A stretch of 14,976 nucleotides of DNA from positions 1 through 14,976 of the forward strand of contig JAJRSY010000075.1 in NCBI GenBank assembly GCA_024278565.1. The letters run 5' to 3'. Below are positions 1-7,160 of the stretch, in pieces. The stretch is from Bacteroidota bacterium. GTDB taxonomy: Bacteria > Bacteroidota > Bacteroidia > Flavobacteriales > Flavobacteriaceae. How positions within the stretch are numbered: position 1 is the stretch's first letter; each line of letters opens with the position of its first letter. The position numbers were made by a program, and so were the translations under genes. The notes beneath the pieces were generated by a model. The model was not told the DNA's origin, searched no databases, and was given only the letters and a program-made list of their open reading frames with translations.

Positions 1-255
1 ATCACAATAACCGCCCATGGCCTCATCGATAGAGTTATCGACCACCTCGTACACTAAATGGTGCAAACCCCTTACCCCAACATCGCCAATGTACATTGAG
101 GGGCGCATGCGCACATGCTCCATGCCCTCGAGGGCCTGAATACTATCTGCTGAATAATCGCTCTTTTTCGGGGTTTCTTTTTGGTTTGATACCTCCTCTT
201 TTTTTGGTTGGTTTTCTTTATTCAATTCGTCTTTGTTTTCTACTTCTTCGCTCAT
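1..255 (-). CDS. gyrB: DNA gyrase subunit B, N-terminal 85 residues (partial)
   Basis: Translation from the ATG at 253-255 toward the window edge gives a polar, Lys/Glu-rich tail of about 32 residues. This is followed by SADSIQALEGMEHVRMRPSM, YIGDVGVRGLHHLVYEVVDN and SIDEAMGGYCD. These are the opening of the GHKL ATPase domain of type IIA topoisomerases; EVVDNSIDEA holds the Glu/Asn/Asp of the first ATP-binding box. GyrB hydrolyses ATP to drive negative supercoiling with GyrA. RMRPSMYIGD followed by GVRGLHHLVYEVVDNSIDEA favours GyrB over ParE, although the two are close paralogues and only the start is visible. The leading charged tail is longer than in E. coli GyrB. The rest of the gene lies outside the window. 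There is no Shine-Dalgarno sequence before the start, as usual in Bacteroidota. Confidence 0.93.
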   Translation of the reverse strand, partial: MSEEVENKDELNKENQPKKEEVSNQKETPKKSDYSADSIQALEGMEHVRMRPSMYIGDVGVRGLHHLVYEVVDNSIDEAMGGYCD

Positions 256-295
256 AAATAAAATGGTTGTGTCCGTTCAAAATCCGACAATCTTA

Positions 296-303
296 CAAAT
301 ATA
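296..303 (-). promoter_or_regulatory. Candidate -7 box of the gyrB promoter
   Basis: Read on the minus strand this is TATATTTG, a perfect match to the Bacteroidota -7 consensus TAnnTTTG, 40 bases before the gyrB ATG. I could not find a TTG at the usual 17-23 base spacing upstream, so only half of the promoter is supported. It would give a leader of roughly 35 bases. Confidence 0.5.
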
Positions 304-424
304 GTTAATACCCTATGTAATATGGATTTTATAGTGATTTGCACCATCTAAGTTATCAACAAAATTTGTGGAAAATATTCTTCTTTAAAAGACGCATAAA
401 CCAAATCACTGTTGTCCGATAAGA

Positions 425-489
425 CCTGCTGGCAGACAGGCAGAGATAAAAGACCGCTTACTTCGACTGCGCTCAGTACAAGTCGCTGT
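425..489. repeat. Composite intergenic repeat, copy 1
   Basis: A worn CCTGCC-type palindrome (425-443, CCTGCTGGCAGACAGGCAG) is followed by AAAAGACCGCTTA, then CTTCGACTGCGCTCAGTACA (461-480) and AGTCGCTGTT. The same order of parts recurs about 13 kb away at 13568-13666. The CTTCGACTgcGCTCAG core appears alone at 541-560 as CTTCGACTATGCTCAGCACA. This is non-coding dispersed repeat DNA. Whether it moves, folds as RNA or binds a protein cannot be told from sequence alone. Confidence 0.7.
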
Positions 490-493
490 TAGA

Positions 494-723
494 CTTAACC
501 CACATTATTCACGGATATTCTATTCCAAAGCCAAACTATACTTCGACTATGCTCAGCACATGCCTGCTATAATTGAAAATGCCCAAAATTTGTTCAGCTC
601 AAAATCGAGTTGCAATTCCTTCACTAAAAAACCTCTGTGCTTTCCAATTCTACCGTGCCTGCCGGCAGGCAGGTTGATATTTTGACTTTTCATAACGAAA
701 ACCCGTGAATAACGCGGGTTAAG
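494..723. repeat. MITE-like element A, about 230 bp, with imperfect inverted ends
   Basis: The left end (494-514) reads CTTAACCCACATTATTCACG plus G. The right end (703-723), reverse complemented, differs from it at only two of 21 positions. The similarity weakens but continues inward, with about two thirds of bases matching over the next 28 (515-541 against 674-702). The interior carries one CTTCGACTATGCTCAGCACA repeat (541-560) and one GCCTGCCGGCAGGCAGG palindrome (657-673). There is no room for a transposase. The outer limits and any target duplication are not certain. Interpretation as a non-autonomous mobile element is inference; the inverted repeat itself is directly visible. Confidence 0.55.
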
Positions 724-812
724 ACAAAAGACCCTCCAAAGGCGGGCAGACAGGTTGTAACTGATTGACAAACAGCTTTGTAATGACCCAGGGTTTTTTG
801 TTCATTATTATT

Positions 813-1017
813 ATATACTCCTGCCAAATGGAAACCCGAAATTTCTACCTGCCTGCCGGCAGGCAGGCTTGGTATTTCTCCCCATACCTTCGTTAAAATT
901 TATTGCCGTAGCTGAGGCTATGCCGAAAAATTTTGCCCCTGCCTACTGGCAGGCAGGTTGGTATGAGAAAAAAAACCTGCCTAGATTCTCCCGAATTTCC
1001 ATTTGGCAGGAGTATAT
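813..1017. mobile_element. MITE-like element B, about 205 bp, perfect 22-bp terminal inverted repeats
   Basis: The bases at 813-834 (beginning ATATACTCCTGCC) are the exact reverse complement of 996-1017 (ending GGCAGGAGTATAT). This gives 22-bp perfect ends around a core with no coding capacity. The core carries the perfect 20-bp palindrome CCTGCCTGCCGGCAGGCAGG (848-867) and a worn copy, CCTGCCTACTGGCAGGCAGG (938-957). Between them is a central segment with AAAATTT/AAATTTT arms. If the ends are read as TACTCC...GGAGTA (816-1014), the element is flanked by TA on both sides, as expected for a TA-targeting (IS630/mariner-like) transposition. That reading is suggestive only, because TATA ends make any boundary ambiguous. 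No transposase lies in the window. Confidence 0.6.
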
Positions 1018-1225
1018 TTAGATTAGATAATAGATTTTGAAGCATTTGATATTGTCCGTTAAACGCTTGAGCGAGCTTATTATATTCAAGGGGGTTTCTA
1101 AATAGTTTCATTTCCGATTGGTTGGTTTTTAACTAAGTACAGCTTGTTATATAATCATAAATACACCAATTTATCCATTACATTCTCCAGATAACATCAT
1201 GTTTGCATGATCTTTACCGGTTTGC

Positions 1226-1249
1226 AAAATTGAGATAAGACCATCTCAA
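1226..1249 (-). terminator. Weak candidate terminator after hisS
   Basis: On the minus strand, 43 bases past the hisS stop, TTGAGAT-GGTCTT-ATCTCAA forms a perfect 7-bp stem with a 6-base loop, followed by TTTTG. The stem is AT-rich and the T-run short, so it is a modest terminator at best. Confidence 0.35.
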
Positions 1250-1291
1250 GAGGAATCTTTGATTTGCAATCTAATTCTTTACACCTGAACA

Positions 1292-2674
1292 TTAACCTGC
1301 CAACGCTTCAATAAAGGCATCAATGTTCTCAATATTATAGGTCTTTTGCTCGCCCTTGTCCATATCTTTGACCACGAATGAATTATCGGCCAGTTCTTGT
1401 TCACCAATCAAAATCACATAGGGTACATTTCTGTTATGGGCATATTTCATTTGCTTTTGCATTTTGGCGCTGCTTGGGTACAGATCTGCTTTTACACCTG
1501 CCTTTCGCAGCTGGGTAATCAATTTCAAAGCGGCAAGAGCTTCCCGTTCACCAAAATTTACACAAAGCACTTCTATAGATTGGTCAATGGTATTGGAGAA
1601 AAGTCCCAGTTCTTCCAAGACCAAATAAATACGATCCAGTCCGAATGAGATTCCTACGCCACTTACGTCTTTGAGTCCGAAAATCCCCGTTAGGTCATCA
1701 TAACGACCACCACCACCAATCGACCCCAATTGCACTTCTGCGGGAGCGGTCACTTCAAAAATGGCTCCCGTATAGTAATTGAGGCCACGTGCTAGGGTAA
1801 CATCAATCGATAAGTGTGCAGATTGCAGGCCTAGTTCTTCAATGGTATTGATTATAAAACCGAGTTCTTCTACCCCTTTTCTGCCTTCTTCAGAACTTTG
1901 TAGTAGCTTTTTTAAAGCTACAAGCTGTTCAGTATTGCTGCCCGATAATGAAAACAAGGGTGCTGCTTTGGCAATGGCCTCTTCAGAAATACCTTTGGCC
2001 AGCATTTCTTTTTTAACGCCCTCCTCGCCTATTTTATCTAACTTATCTAAAGCCACCGTAAAGTTCACTAAATTATTCTTGGCCCCGATAACCTCGGCGA
2101 TACCCGCTAATATTTTTCTATTGTTGAGTTTTATTTGAATACCCGTCAACTTTAAATCGGTAAAAACGGCATCGTACAACTGTACGAATTCGACTTCTTG
2201 CAATAACGATTTCGCCCCCACCACATCAGCATCGCATTGGTAGAACTCGCGAAAACGTCCTTTCTGGGGTCTATCGGCCCGCCAAACGGGCTGTATCTGG
2301 TAGCGTTTGAACGGAAAACTGATATCATTTTGGTGCATGACCACATATCTAGCGAAGGGCACCGTAAGATCATAGCGAAGTGCTTTGTCAGAAATCTTAG
2401 AGGCTAACGAACTCGATTTTTTTGAACTGTAGGTGACATCATCAACCTTACTGATAAAATCGCCCGAATTCAAGATCTTAAAAATCAAGCGGTCGCCTTC
2501 TTCCCCATATTTACCTAAAAGGGTATCTGAGTTTTCAAAAGACGGGGTTTCAATGGGCTGAAAACCAAAGGTTCTAAAATGCTTTTTTACAGTATCAAAA
2601 ATGTAATTGCGCCTTGCGACTTCTGTAGGAGAAAAATCTCGTGTGCCTTTGGGTATGCTCGGTTTTTGTGCCAT
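1292..2674 (-). CDS. hisS: Histidine-tRNA ligase (histidyl-tRNA synthetase)
   Basis: A cytoplasmic class II aminoacyl-tRNA synthetase that charges tRNA-His. The 460-residue protein opens with PKGTRDFSP, typical of HisRS. Class II motif 2 is at about 125-147 (VWRADRPQKGRFREFYQCD), with the arginine that contacts ATP. The HisRS-specific signature LARGLNYYTG lies at 294-303 and GGGRYDDL at 321-328. Motif 3, SGVGISFGLDRI, is at 338-349. The last ~95 residues (from about 365) match the anticodon-binding domain. It is somewhat longer than the ~424 residues of E. coli HisS; a Ser/Lys-rich stretch at 75-98 adds length. The start MAQKPSIPKGTRDF fits the family and has a strong promoter just upstream. 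A conserved hypothetical gene on the same strand precedes it. Confidence 0.97.
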   Translation of the reverse strand: MAQKPSIPKGTRDFSPTEVARRNYIFDTVKKHFRTFGFQPIETPSFENSDTLLGKYGEEGDRLIFKILNSGDFISKVDDVTYSSKKSSSLASKISDKALRYDLTVPFARYVVMHQNDISFPFKRYQIQPVWRADRPQKGRFREFYQCDADVVGAKSLLQEVEFVQLYDAVFTDLKLTGIQIKLNNRKILAGIAEVIGAKNNLVNFTVALDKLDKIGEEGVKKEMLAKGISEEAIAKAAPLFSLSGSNTEQLVALKKLLQSSEEGRKGVEELGFIINTIEELGLQSAHLSIDVTLARGLNYYTGAIFEVTAPAEVQLGSIGGGGRYDDLTGIFGLKDVSGVGISFGLDRIYLVLEELGLFSNTIDQSIEVLCVNFGEREALAALKLITQLRKAGVKADLYPSSAKMQKQMKYAHNRNVPYVILIGEQELADNSFVVKDMDKGEQKTYNIENIDAFIEALAG

Positions 2675-2692
2675 TTAATAGAATTATCCCTG

Positions 2693-2722
2693 CAAATATA
2701 CTTGTTTGAAGATTCTTATCAA
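2693..2722 (-). promoter_or_regulatory. hisS promoter (Bacteroidota type)
   Basis: On the minus strand TTG (2720-2722), a 19-base spacer and TATATTTG (2693-2700) match both parts of the Bacteroidota sigma-factor consensus. The last G of the -7 box is 18 bases before the hisS ATG, so the leader would be only about 11-14 bases. hisS therefore probably has its own promoter, separate from the gene upstream. Confidence 0.75.
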
Positions 2723-2804
2723 TAAGAAGCATGAATTTCAATCTTTGCAGAAAAATTGCTAAAGTCACCCAAAGAAACTATCATAAACAAACTCCCGTCC
2801 GAGC

Positions 2805-2846
2805 ACGAGTTCTCCCCCTTCGGGGGAGCTAGAGGGGGCTACTCGT
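2805..2846. repeat. CTCCCCC/GGGGGAG hairpin repeat at the 3' end of the hypothetical gene
   Basis: CTCCCCC-TTC-GGGGGAG (2812-2828) is a perfect 7-bp GC stem with a three-base loop, next to the stop codon at 2829-2831. A further G-run follows (AGAGGGGGCT), and ACGAGT/ACTCGT (2805-2810 and 2841-2846) forms an outer inverted repeat that reaches into the coding end. It could help stop or stabilise the minus-strand transcript, but no T-run follows the stem, so it is not a classic terminator. It looks like an inserted dispersed repeat. Confidence 0.55.
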
Positions 2847-3311
2847 TATCACCTTATCAAACCACTTATACAACCCTCCTTTGGTGATGACCGCCCCCTG
2901 CTCTATCAGTTTGAACTTATCTAGGTTCTTGTCGTCTGAATATGCTTTTGCTGCGGTCAGGTACTCCACAAAATCAGATTGCCAGTTTTTCTTGAACCAA
3001 AGGAAACCCTCAGCGGTCGTCAAATCTACCTTAAGATTTGATACTTTGACCGAAATAAGCTTTAATTCCTTTTCAGCCAAATAAAACAAATGCATTTGTT
3101 GGGCAGAAATATTCTCTAGGTACACGACCTTTTTCAACACTCCTTCCCAAACCAGGTCACTAAAAACGTCGAGCTCTTCTTCGGCAACCGCTGGTTTTTC
3201 CTTTTTTATACCGCCCCATTCTTCGGCCGTAATCGATTGTATGGCCAAAAAATTGATGAATTCTTGGTGTAGCTCTTCGAACTGTTGTTTTGTGAGTCTT
3301 CTGTACTTCAT
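2829..3311 (-). CDS. Conserved hypothetical protein (resembles Bacteroidota DUF6495)
   Basis: The 160-residue protein is soluble, with no signal peptide or membrane segment. It starts MKYRRLTKQQFEELHQEFIN and is rich in charged helices. Conserved-looking features are the opening MKYRRLTKQQ, the aromatic stretch FLWFKKNWQSDF near the middle and GGLYKWFDKVI near the end. I recognise it as a small family found in Bacteroidota, often near hisS, which I believe is catalogued as DUF6495. No function is known to me and no catalytic motif is visible. The last four residues (SSPL) are encoded by the edge of a GC-rich hairpin repeat, so the natural C-terminus was probably replaced. No clear promoter stands before the start. 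Confidence 0.75.
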   Translation of the reverse strand: MKYRRLTKQQFEELHQEFINFLAIQSITAEEWGGIKKEKPAVAEEELDVFSDLVWEGVLKKVVYLENISAQQMHLFYLAEKELKLISVKVSNLKVDLTTAEGFLWFKKNWQSDFVEYLTAAKAYSDDKNLDKFKLIEQGAVITKGGLYKWFDKVITSSPL

Positions 3312-3322
3312 TTTGTAAAATT

Positions 3323-3353
3323 AAAAAGACCATACACAACATACGGTCTTTTT
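3323..3353 (-). terminator. Intrinsic terminator after the TonB-dependent protein gene
   Basis: AAAAAGACC (3323-3331) pairs with GGTCTTTTT (3345-3353), and the stem extends past one A.C mismatch around a small loop. On the minus strand the stem ends in TTTTTAATTTT, a good T-rich tail, 21 bases past the stop of the TonB-dependent gene. The flanking A-run makes it potentially bidirectional. Confidence 0.7.
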
Positions 3354-3373
3354 ATCTGTAAACATATTGATTG

Positions 3374-6300
3374 CTAAAAAATATAACGCAGACCAAATTG
3401 TGCCTGCCACCTTGATTCTAAACTGGCATCAAAACCAAAGGTTTCGGTAAGCGAGGGATCAAAGGTGTATGTTGGTACATTGGTGGCGGAATCTACACTA
3501 ACACCTAACGGACTAAAATTATTGATTTGTTGAACCACACCCCATTCAGAACTCAATAAGTTACCAATATTCAGCACATCAATACTAAATTGAACGGTAT
3601 GGGTCTTGCCACCAGCGACCTTAAAGTTATAGTCTTGCAGGAATTTGAAATCCCAACGGCTCCTCCATGGAGACAAAGCGCCATAGCGTTCAGAATAACT
3701 GCCCCTGTTATCGCTCAAATAATCATCTTGTTGAATATAGGCCTCAAAGGCTTCTGCCTGCCCTGCTGCGGAAAATTGCATTTGGCCTACTTCGGAGGCG
3801 GTAGGAATATACAATAGGTCATTATTTTGAAATGAATTGTCGTTATTGATGTTACCGGCATAAGTATAGTTGAACCTATTACCTTGGGCATATTCAAAGA
3901 AGGTAGATATCGTGGTTGCCCATTTATCATTTAATCCGTAGGTGAACTGCTTTGAAGCTACGCCGATAAAACGGTGTGTATCACCATACTTTGAAAAAGC
4001 CAGTACATCTTGATTGGCATCGCCAAGATTTGGGTTAAAATCAAAAGCATCGCCGGTAATTTCCGCTTCTATCGAGTTGATGTCCTTGGCATTCAAATAA
4101 TTATAGGCCAGACTTGCGAATAAACCACTATCAAAGGTTTTTTGGGCTTTGAACGTGGCATTGATCGTTCTTCCCTTGTCCGAATTCGTAAAAACAAAAG
4201 CGCTCGTTGGGTTACCAAGCGCATCGTTTGCCCTATCACCGGCACCGTACCTTGGTCTATTGTCGCCTGGGGCGTTGAGTGTTTCAGAGGGCTTGTTCAA
4301 GGCCCGGTTCTGAACATGGGGCGCATTGAGATCTTTGGTATATGAAAAATCGGCCGTTAAGACAATATCGTTCTCAAGCCTATGGTCAATGCCGATATTG
4401 GTTCTCCAAACTTGTGGCCATTGAAAATTGGGATCCACGGTCTGATAGTAATAGTAGTCGACCCCCTGCACTTGATTGCCCAACCATACAAACGGAAAAC
4501 GGCCCGTGAACACTCCTGTTCCTCCTCGAAGTTGGGTCGTGTTGTTTCCTTTTACATCCCAATTGAATCCTATTCTAGGTGAAATCAACCAATCATTGTT
4601 TGGCAGTGCCTCAGAGTCAATGGTGATATTTTCTCCCGTATCGGGATCAAAATATTGGTTATTGGGCTGGTAGGTACCTTTTCTAGCAATGTTCTCTCTT
4701 ATTTTTTTCTTTGTATCGAAATACAGAGGTTTATCAAAACGAACTCCGTAGGTCAATTTAAGGTCATCTGAGGCGTTCCATTCATCTTGAACGTAAAATG
4801 ACAACTGACCAACATTGGTCTCTGCCAATGACCACCCGCCCGGGGTACCGTCATCAAGCTGGTTATTGGCATTGAAAGTTGCTTCTGCCCCTGCAAAGGC
4901 ACCGCCATATCTATTTACAAGAAAATCTTGAAAAGCCTGAAGATCTGTTTGCCCGGTTGCATCGTCTACATAATTGGTGTCTATGGTACCATCGCCGTCT
5001 AAATCAATATCTTGGTCAATGGGCACGTTGCCGAACAGGTCAAAACCGTAAGAGGTTAAATTAAAAGAATTGTCGAATTGAAATTTCTCAAAGGAGAAAC
5101 CTACCGTATAGGTATGGTTTCCTTTGAAGATATTCATATTATTGGTGATCTGAAAAACTTTCTGGTCCAAACGGTTATGAACGGAAAAAGGTTCATGGCC
5201 CGCAACAATGTAGTTGACGCCACCTTTAAAGATATTGATCGAAGGCCCGGGAGCCGACATCGGATTTCTAAAATCATCGAAATGGGTATACCCTACCTGA
5301 AGTTTGTTGGTGACCTCGTCAGATAGGGTCGAATTCAATTCCAACTGTACCGATTGCAACCTATTATTGATTTCGTAGCCCGTATTTTCAAACTGCAAGG
5401 TAGTGAAACTAGGTTCTCTAAATGCGATAGCAGTTGGGTGTGCCGGCTTTTCTTTTGATGCGTTCATGAAGTTGTAAATAACGGCCAATCTGTTGTTATC
5501 ATTAATGTTCCAATCTAACTTAAAGATTCCCTTGGTTGATTCGGCACCATAGGTAAAGCCTTCATACCTGCCCGTATCATACCCCAAACGTGAAAGGCCT
5601 GATTGTACGGCGATCAAATCCGTTTCCAAGACCCTAGACTCGTTGATCGCCCCTGAGCCTGTATTGGGTATCCATCCACCGCTGCCCAGATCATCCCTAT
5701 CATCTTTTTCGAAATTGACGAAAAAGAACAATTTGTTCTTAACGATCGGCCCGCCCAGACTCAACCCATATTGATTTTGAGAGAGATCGGGTTTGGTTAC
5801 ATCCTCCCCTTTTATTTTACCTCCAGTAAGGTCCTCATTTCTTGAAAAGCCGTAAACCGTTCCGTGAAACTCGTTGGTTCCGCTTTTGGTCACTGCATTA
5901 ACCGAGGCTCCGGTAAAGCCCGATTGGGTAACGTCATAAGGGGCTATCGAGACTTGGATCTGTTCAATGGCATCCAATGAAATGGGCTGTGCGTTTGTTT
6001 GGCCACCGGGCGTGGGTGCATCAAGGCCGAATGGGTTGTTGAAAATGGCACCGTCCAAAGAAAAGTTATTGAATTGGTCGTTTCTACCCCCAAAGGAGTT
6101 GCCACTTGCCGAGGGCTCCAATCGTGTAAAATCTTGTGCCGAACGTGAAATGGTGGGGAGACGGGTCAACTCTCTACGGCCCACACTGGTCTCGGCCCCC
6201 GTACGGTCACTACCGAAAGTGCTACCACGATCTGAAACGACGATAACCTCGTCCAAAGCTTGGCTTTCGGTCAATAGTTTCGCACCAATATTGAATGTCT

Positions 6301-6595
6301 TTCCCAAGGTCAAAAAAACATTGCTTTGTTTTTGTTCTTTAAAACCAACGTACGAAATCGTTACCTCGTACGGTCCGCCCACACGAAGGTTCAGTAAATT
6401 GAACCTGCCATCCTCATTGGTGATCGCCCCGTACTTGGTACCTGTGGGCGTATGAAGGGCAATAACGTTTGCCCCCAACAAAGGTTGGTTTTGATCGTCG
6501 GTTACCGTTCCCCTAATATTTGAGGTCGTTACCTGTGCCGTGGTCGACAATGTTATTAAAAATAGTAAAATGCCAAGGTGTGCTTTTTTAAACAT
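3374..6595 (-). CDS. Oar-like TonB-dependent outer membrane protein
   Basis: A 1073-residue outer membrane beta-barrel. The start chosen is the ATG at 6593-6595, because it gives a normal signal peptide (MFKKAHLGILLFLITLSTTA, cleavage near TAQ). The frame is open for 18 more codons, but those read through the upstream terminator. Residues ~26-107 are a carboxypeptidase-regulatory-like (Ig-fold) domain (IRGTVTDDQNQPLLGANVIA). DEVIVV (115-120) resembles a TonB box. A plug domain follows to about 247 (SLDGAIFNNPFG, SGTNEFHGTVYGF), then the barrel, ending in Tyr-Ile-Phe as outer membrane proteins do. The plug and barrel motifs resemble Oar of Myxococcus more than SusC. No SusD gene is adjacent, so a glycan-uptake pair is unlikely; substrate unknown. 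A DxDxDGxxD loop at 531-539 may bind calcium. A near-consensus -7 box (TATATTCG, 6619-6626) lies upstream, without a clear -33. Confidence 0.9.
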   Translation of the reverse strand: MFKKAHLGILLFLITLSTTAQVTTSNIRGTVTDDQNQPLLGANVIALHTPTGTKYGAITNEDGRFNLLNLRVGGPYEVTISYVGFKEQKQSNVFLTLGKTFNIGAKLLTESQALDEVIVVSDRGSTFGSDRTGAETSVGRRELTRLPTISRSAQDFTRLEPSASGNSFGGRNDQFNNFSLDGAIFNNPFGLDAPTPGGQTNAQPISLDAIEQIQVSIAPYDVTQSGFTGASVNAVTKSGTNEFHGTVYGFSRNEDLTGGKIKGEDVTKPDLSQNQYGLSLGGPIVKNKLFFFVNFEKDDRDDLGSGGWIPNTGSGAINESRVLETDLIAVQSGLSRLGYDTGRYEGFTYGAESTKGIFKLDWNINDNNRLAVIYNFMNASKEKPAHPTAIAFREPSFTTLQFENTGYEINNRLQSVQLELNSTLSDEVTNKLQVGYTHFDDFRNPMSAPGPSINIFKGGVNYIVAGHEPFSVHNRLDQKVFQITNNMNIFKGNHTYTVGFSFEKFQFDNSFNLTSYGFDLFGNVPIDQDIDLDGDGTIDTNYVDDATGQTDLQAFQDFLVNRYGGAFAGAEATFNANNQLDDGTPGGWSLAETNVGQLSFYVQDEWNASDDLKLTYGVRFDKPLYFDTKKKIRENIARKGTYQPNNQYFDPDTGENITIDSEALPNNDWLISPRIGFNWDVKGNNTTQLRGGTGVFTGRFPFVWLGNQVQGVDYYYYQTVDPNFQWPQVWRTNIGIDHRLENDIVLTADFSYTKDLNAPHVQNRALNKPSETLNAPGDNRPRYGAGDRANDALGNPTSAFVFTNSDKGRTINATFKAQKTFDSGLFASLAYNYLNAKDINSIEAEITGDAFDFNPNLGDANQDVLAFSKYGDTHRFIGVASKQFTYGLNDKWATTISTFFEYAQGNRFNYTYAGNINNDNSFQNNDLLYIPTASEVGQMQFSAAGQAEAFEAYIQQDDYLSDNRGSYSERYGALSPWRSRWDFKFLQDYNFKVAGGKTHTVQFSIDVLNIGNLLSSEWGVVQQINNFSPLGVSVDSATNVPTYTFDPSLTETFGFDASLESRWQAQFGLRYIF

Positions 6596-6630
6596 AGTTG
6601 TAACATTTGAGTTCGGCTCGAATATAAAAC

Positions 6631-6664
6631 AAAAAAAAGAGCTATGCATACATAGCTCTTTTTT
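6631..6664 (-). terminator. Intrinsic terminator after rplI (bidirectional form)
   Basis: GAGCTATG-CATA-CATAGCTC (6639-6658) is a perfect 8-bp stem with a four-base loop, with eight A before it and six T after it on the plus strand. Read on the minus strand it ends in eight T and lies 33 bases past the rplI stop, so it closes the rpsF-rpsR-rplI operon. It separates that operon from the TonB-dependent gene. Confidence 0.88.
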
Positions 6665-6697
6665 AGTTGTTACAGTTTATCAACCCTTGTTGAAAAC

Positions 6698-7147
6698 TTA
6701 TTTTCCCGCAATCACTTCAAAGGAAAATTCAACGACAACATCTCTATGTAACCTGACCTTGGCGTTATACGGCCCTGTTCTTTTAACGGTGCCCCCTTGA
6801 ATTGAGATGAACTTTTTATCTAATTTATGCCCTTCCTTTTCCAATGCAGAGGCGAGATCAATGGTAGTGATCGACCCGAATAATTTATCACCAGCTCCTG
6901 TCTTGGCAGAAATCTTAAGTTCAAGTGCTTTTAACGCCTCTGCCGTTTTATTGGCTGCGTCAACCACTTTTTTATCTTTATGGGCTCTTTGTTTAAGGTT
7001 CTCGGCCAATACCTTTTTGGCTGATGAGGTTGCCAAAGCGGCCAACCCATTAGGAATCAGGTAATTTCTACCGTATCCGTTCTTAACATTGACCAAGTCG
7101 TCTTTAAACCCTAGGCTCTGTACGTCTTCTTTTAATATAAGTTCCAT
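6698..7147 (-). CDS. rplI: 50S ribosomal protein L9 (bL9)
   Basis: The 149-residue protein has the two-domain form of bL9. The N-terminal rRNA-binding domain MELILKEDVQSLGFKDDLVN carries the family signature GYGRNYLIPNGLA (24-36). A long charged connecting helix follows (about 40-75), then a C-terminal domain with KLFGSIT and a final beta-rich stretch ending VEFSFEVIAGK. Length is the usual ~148-150. It is the last gene of the operon, 13 bases after rpsR, with a strong terminator behind it. No Shine-Dalgarno sequence precedes the ATG. Confidence 0.97.
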   Translation of the reverse strand: MELILKEDVQSLGFKDDLVNVKNGYGRNYLIPNGLAALATSSAKKVLAENLKQRAHKDKKVVDAANKTAEALKALELKISAKTGAGDKLFGSITTIDLASALEKEGHKLDKKFISIQGGTVKRTGPYNAKVRLHRDVVVEFSFEVIAGK

Positions 7148-7160
7148 GGTACGTTTCTTT

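Larger units (their letters stand above)
256..1291. other. Gene-free, repeat-rich region between gyrB and hisS
   Basis: No reading frame here looks like a protein. The short open frames are repeat translations, with strings such as LPAGR and CLPVGR that come from the CCTGCC palindrome. From left to right the region holds the gyrB leader and -7 box, about 100 AT-rich bases with nothing recognised (304-424), a composite repeat (425-489), an inverted-repeat element (494-723), a short linker with a worn repeat fragment near 745-756, a second inverted-repeat element (813-1017), about 200 bases with nothing recognised (1018-1225), and a weak hairpin after hisS. I see no tRNA, riboswitch or other RNA gene. 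Confidence 0.7.

Noticed and set aside
425..957. A CRISPR array built from the CCTGCC repeats
   Set aside because: Spacing is irregular, copies are degenerate and self-palindromic, and no cas gene is present.
553..1111. Two 72-codon minus-strand open frames in the gyrB-hisS gap
   Set aside because: Their translations include LPAGR or LPVGR strings from the CCTGCC palindromes, and they run through the inverted-repeat ends, so they are repeat translations.
1779..2138. A 119-codon plus-strand open frame opposite hisS
   Set aside because: It is a serine-rich shadow of the hisS coding sequence, with no promoter or recognisable motif.
5967..6455. A 162-codon open frame on the plus strand opposite the TonB-dependent gene
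   Set aside because: It lies wholly antisense to a clear conserved gene and its translation shows no domain, signal or membrane pattern of its own.
3374..6595. SusC of a polysaccharide utilisation locus
   Set aside because: No SusD-like, glycoside hydrolase or sensor gene is adjacent, and the plug and barrel motifs look Oar-like.
6596..6649. An 18-codon longer N-terminus for the TonB-dependent protein
   Set aside because: It would encode the rplI terminator and bury the signal peptide; the ATG at 6593-6595 gives a normal exported protein.
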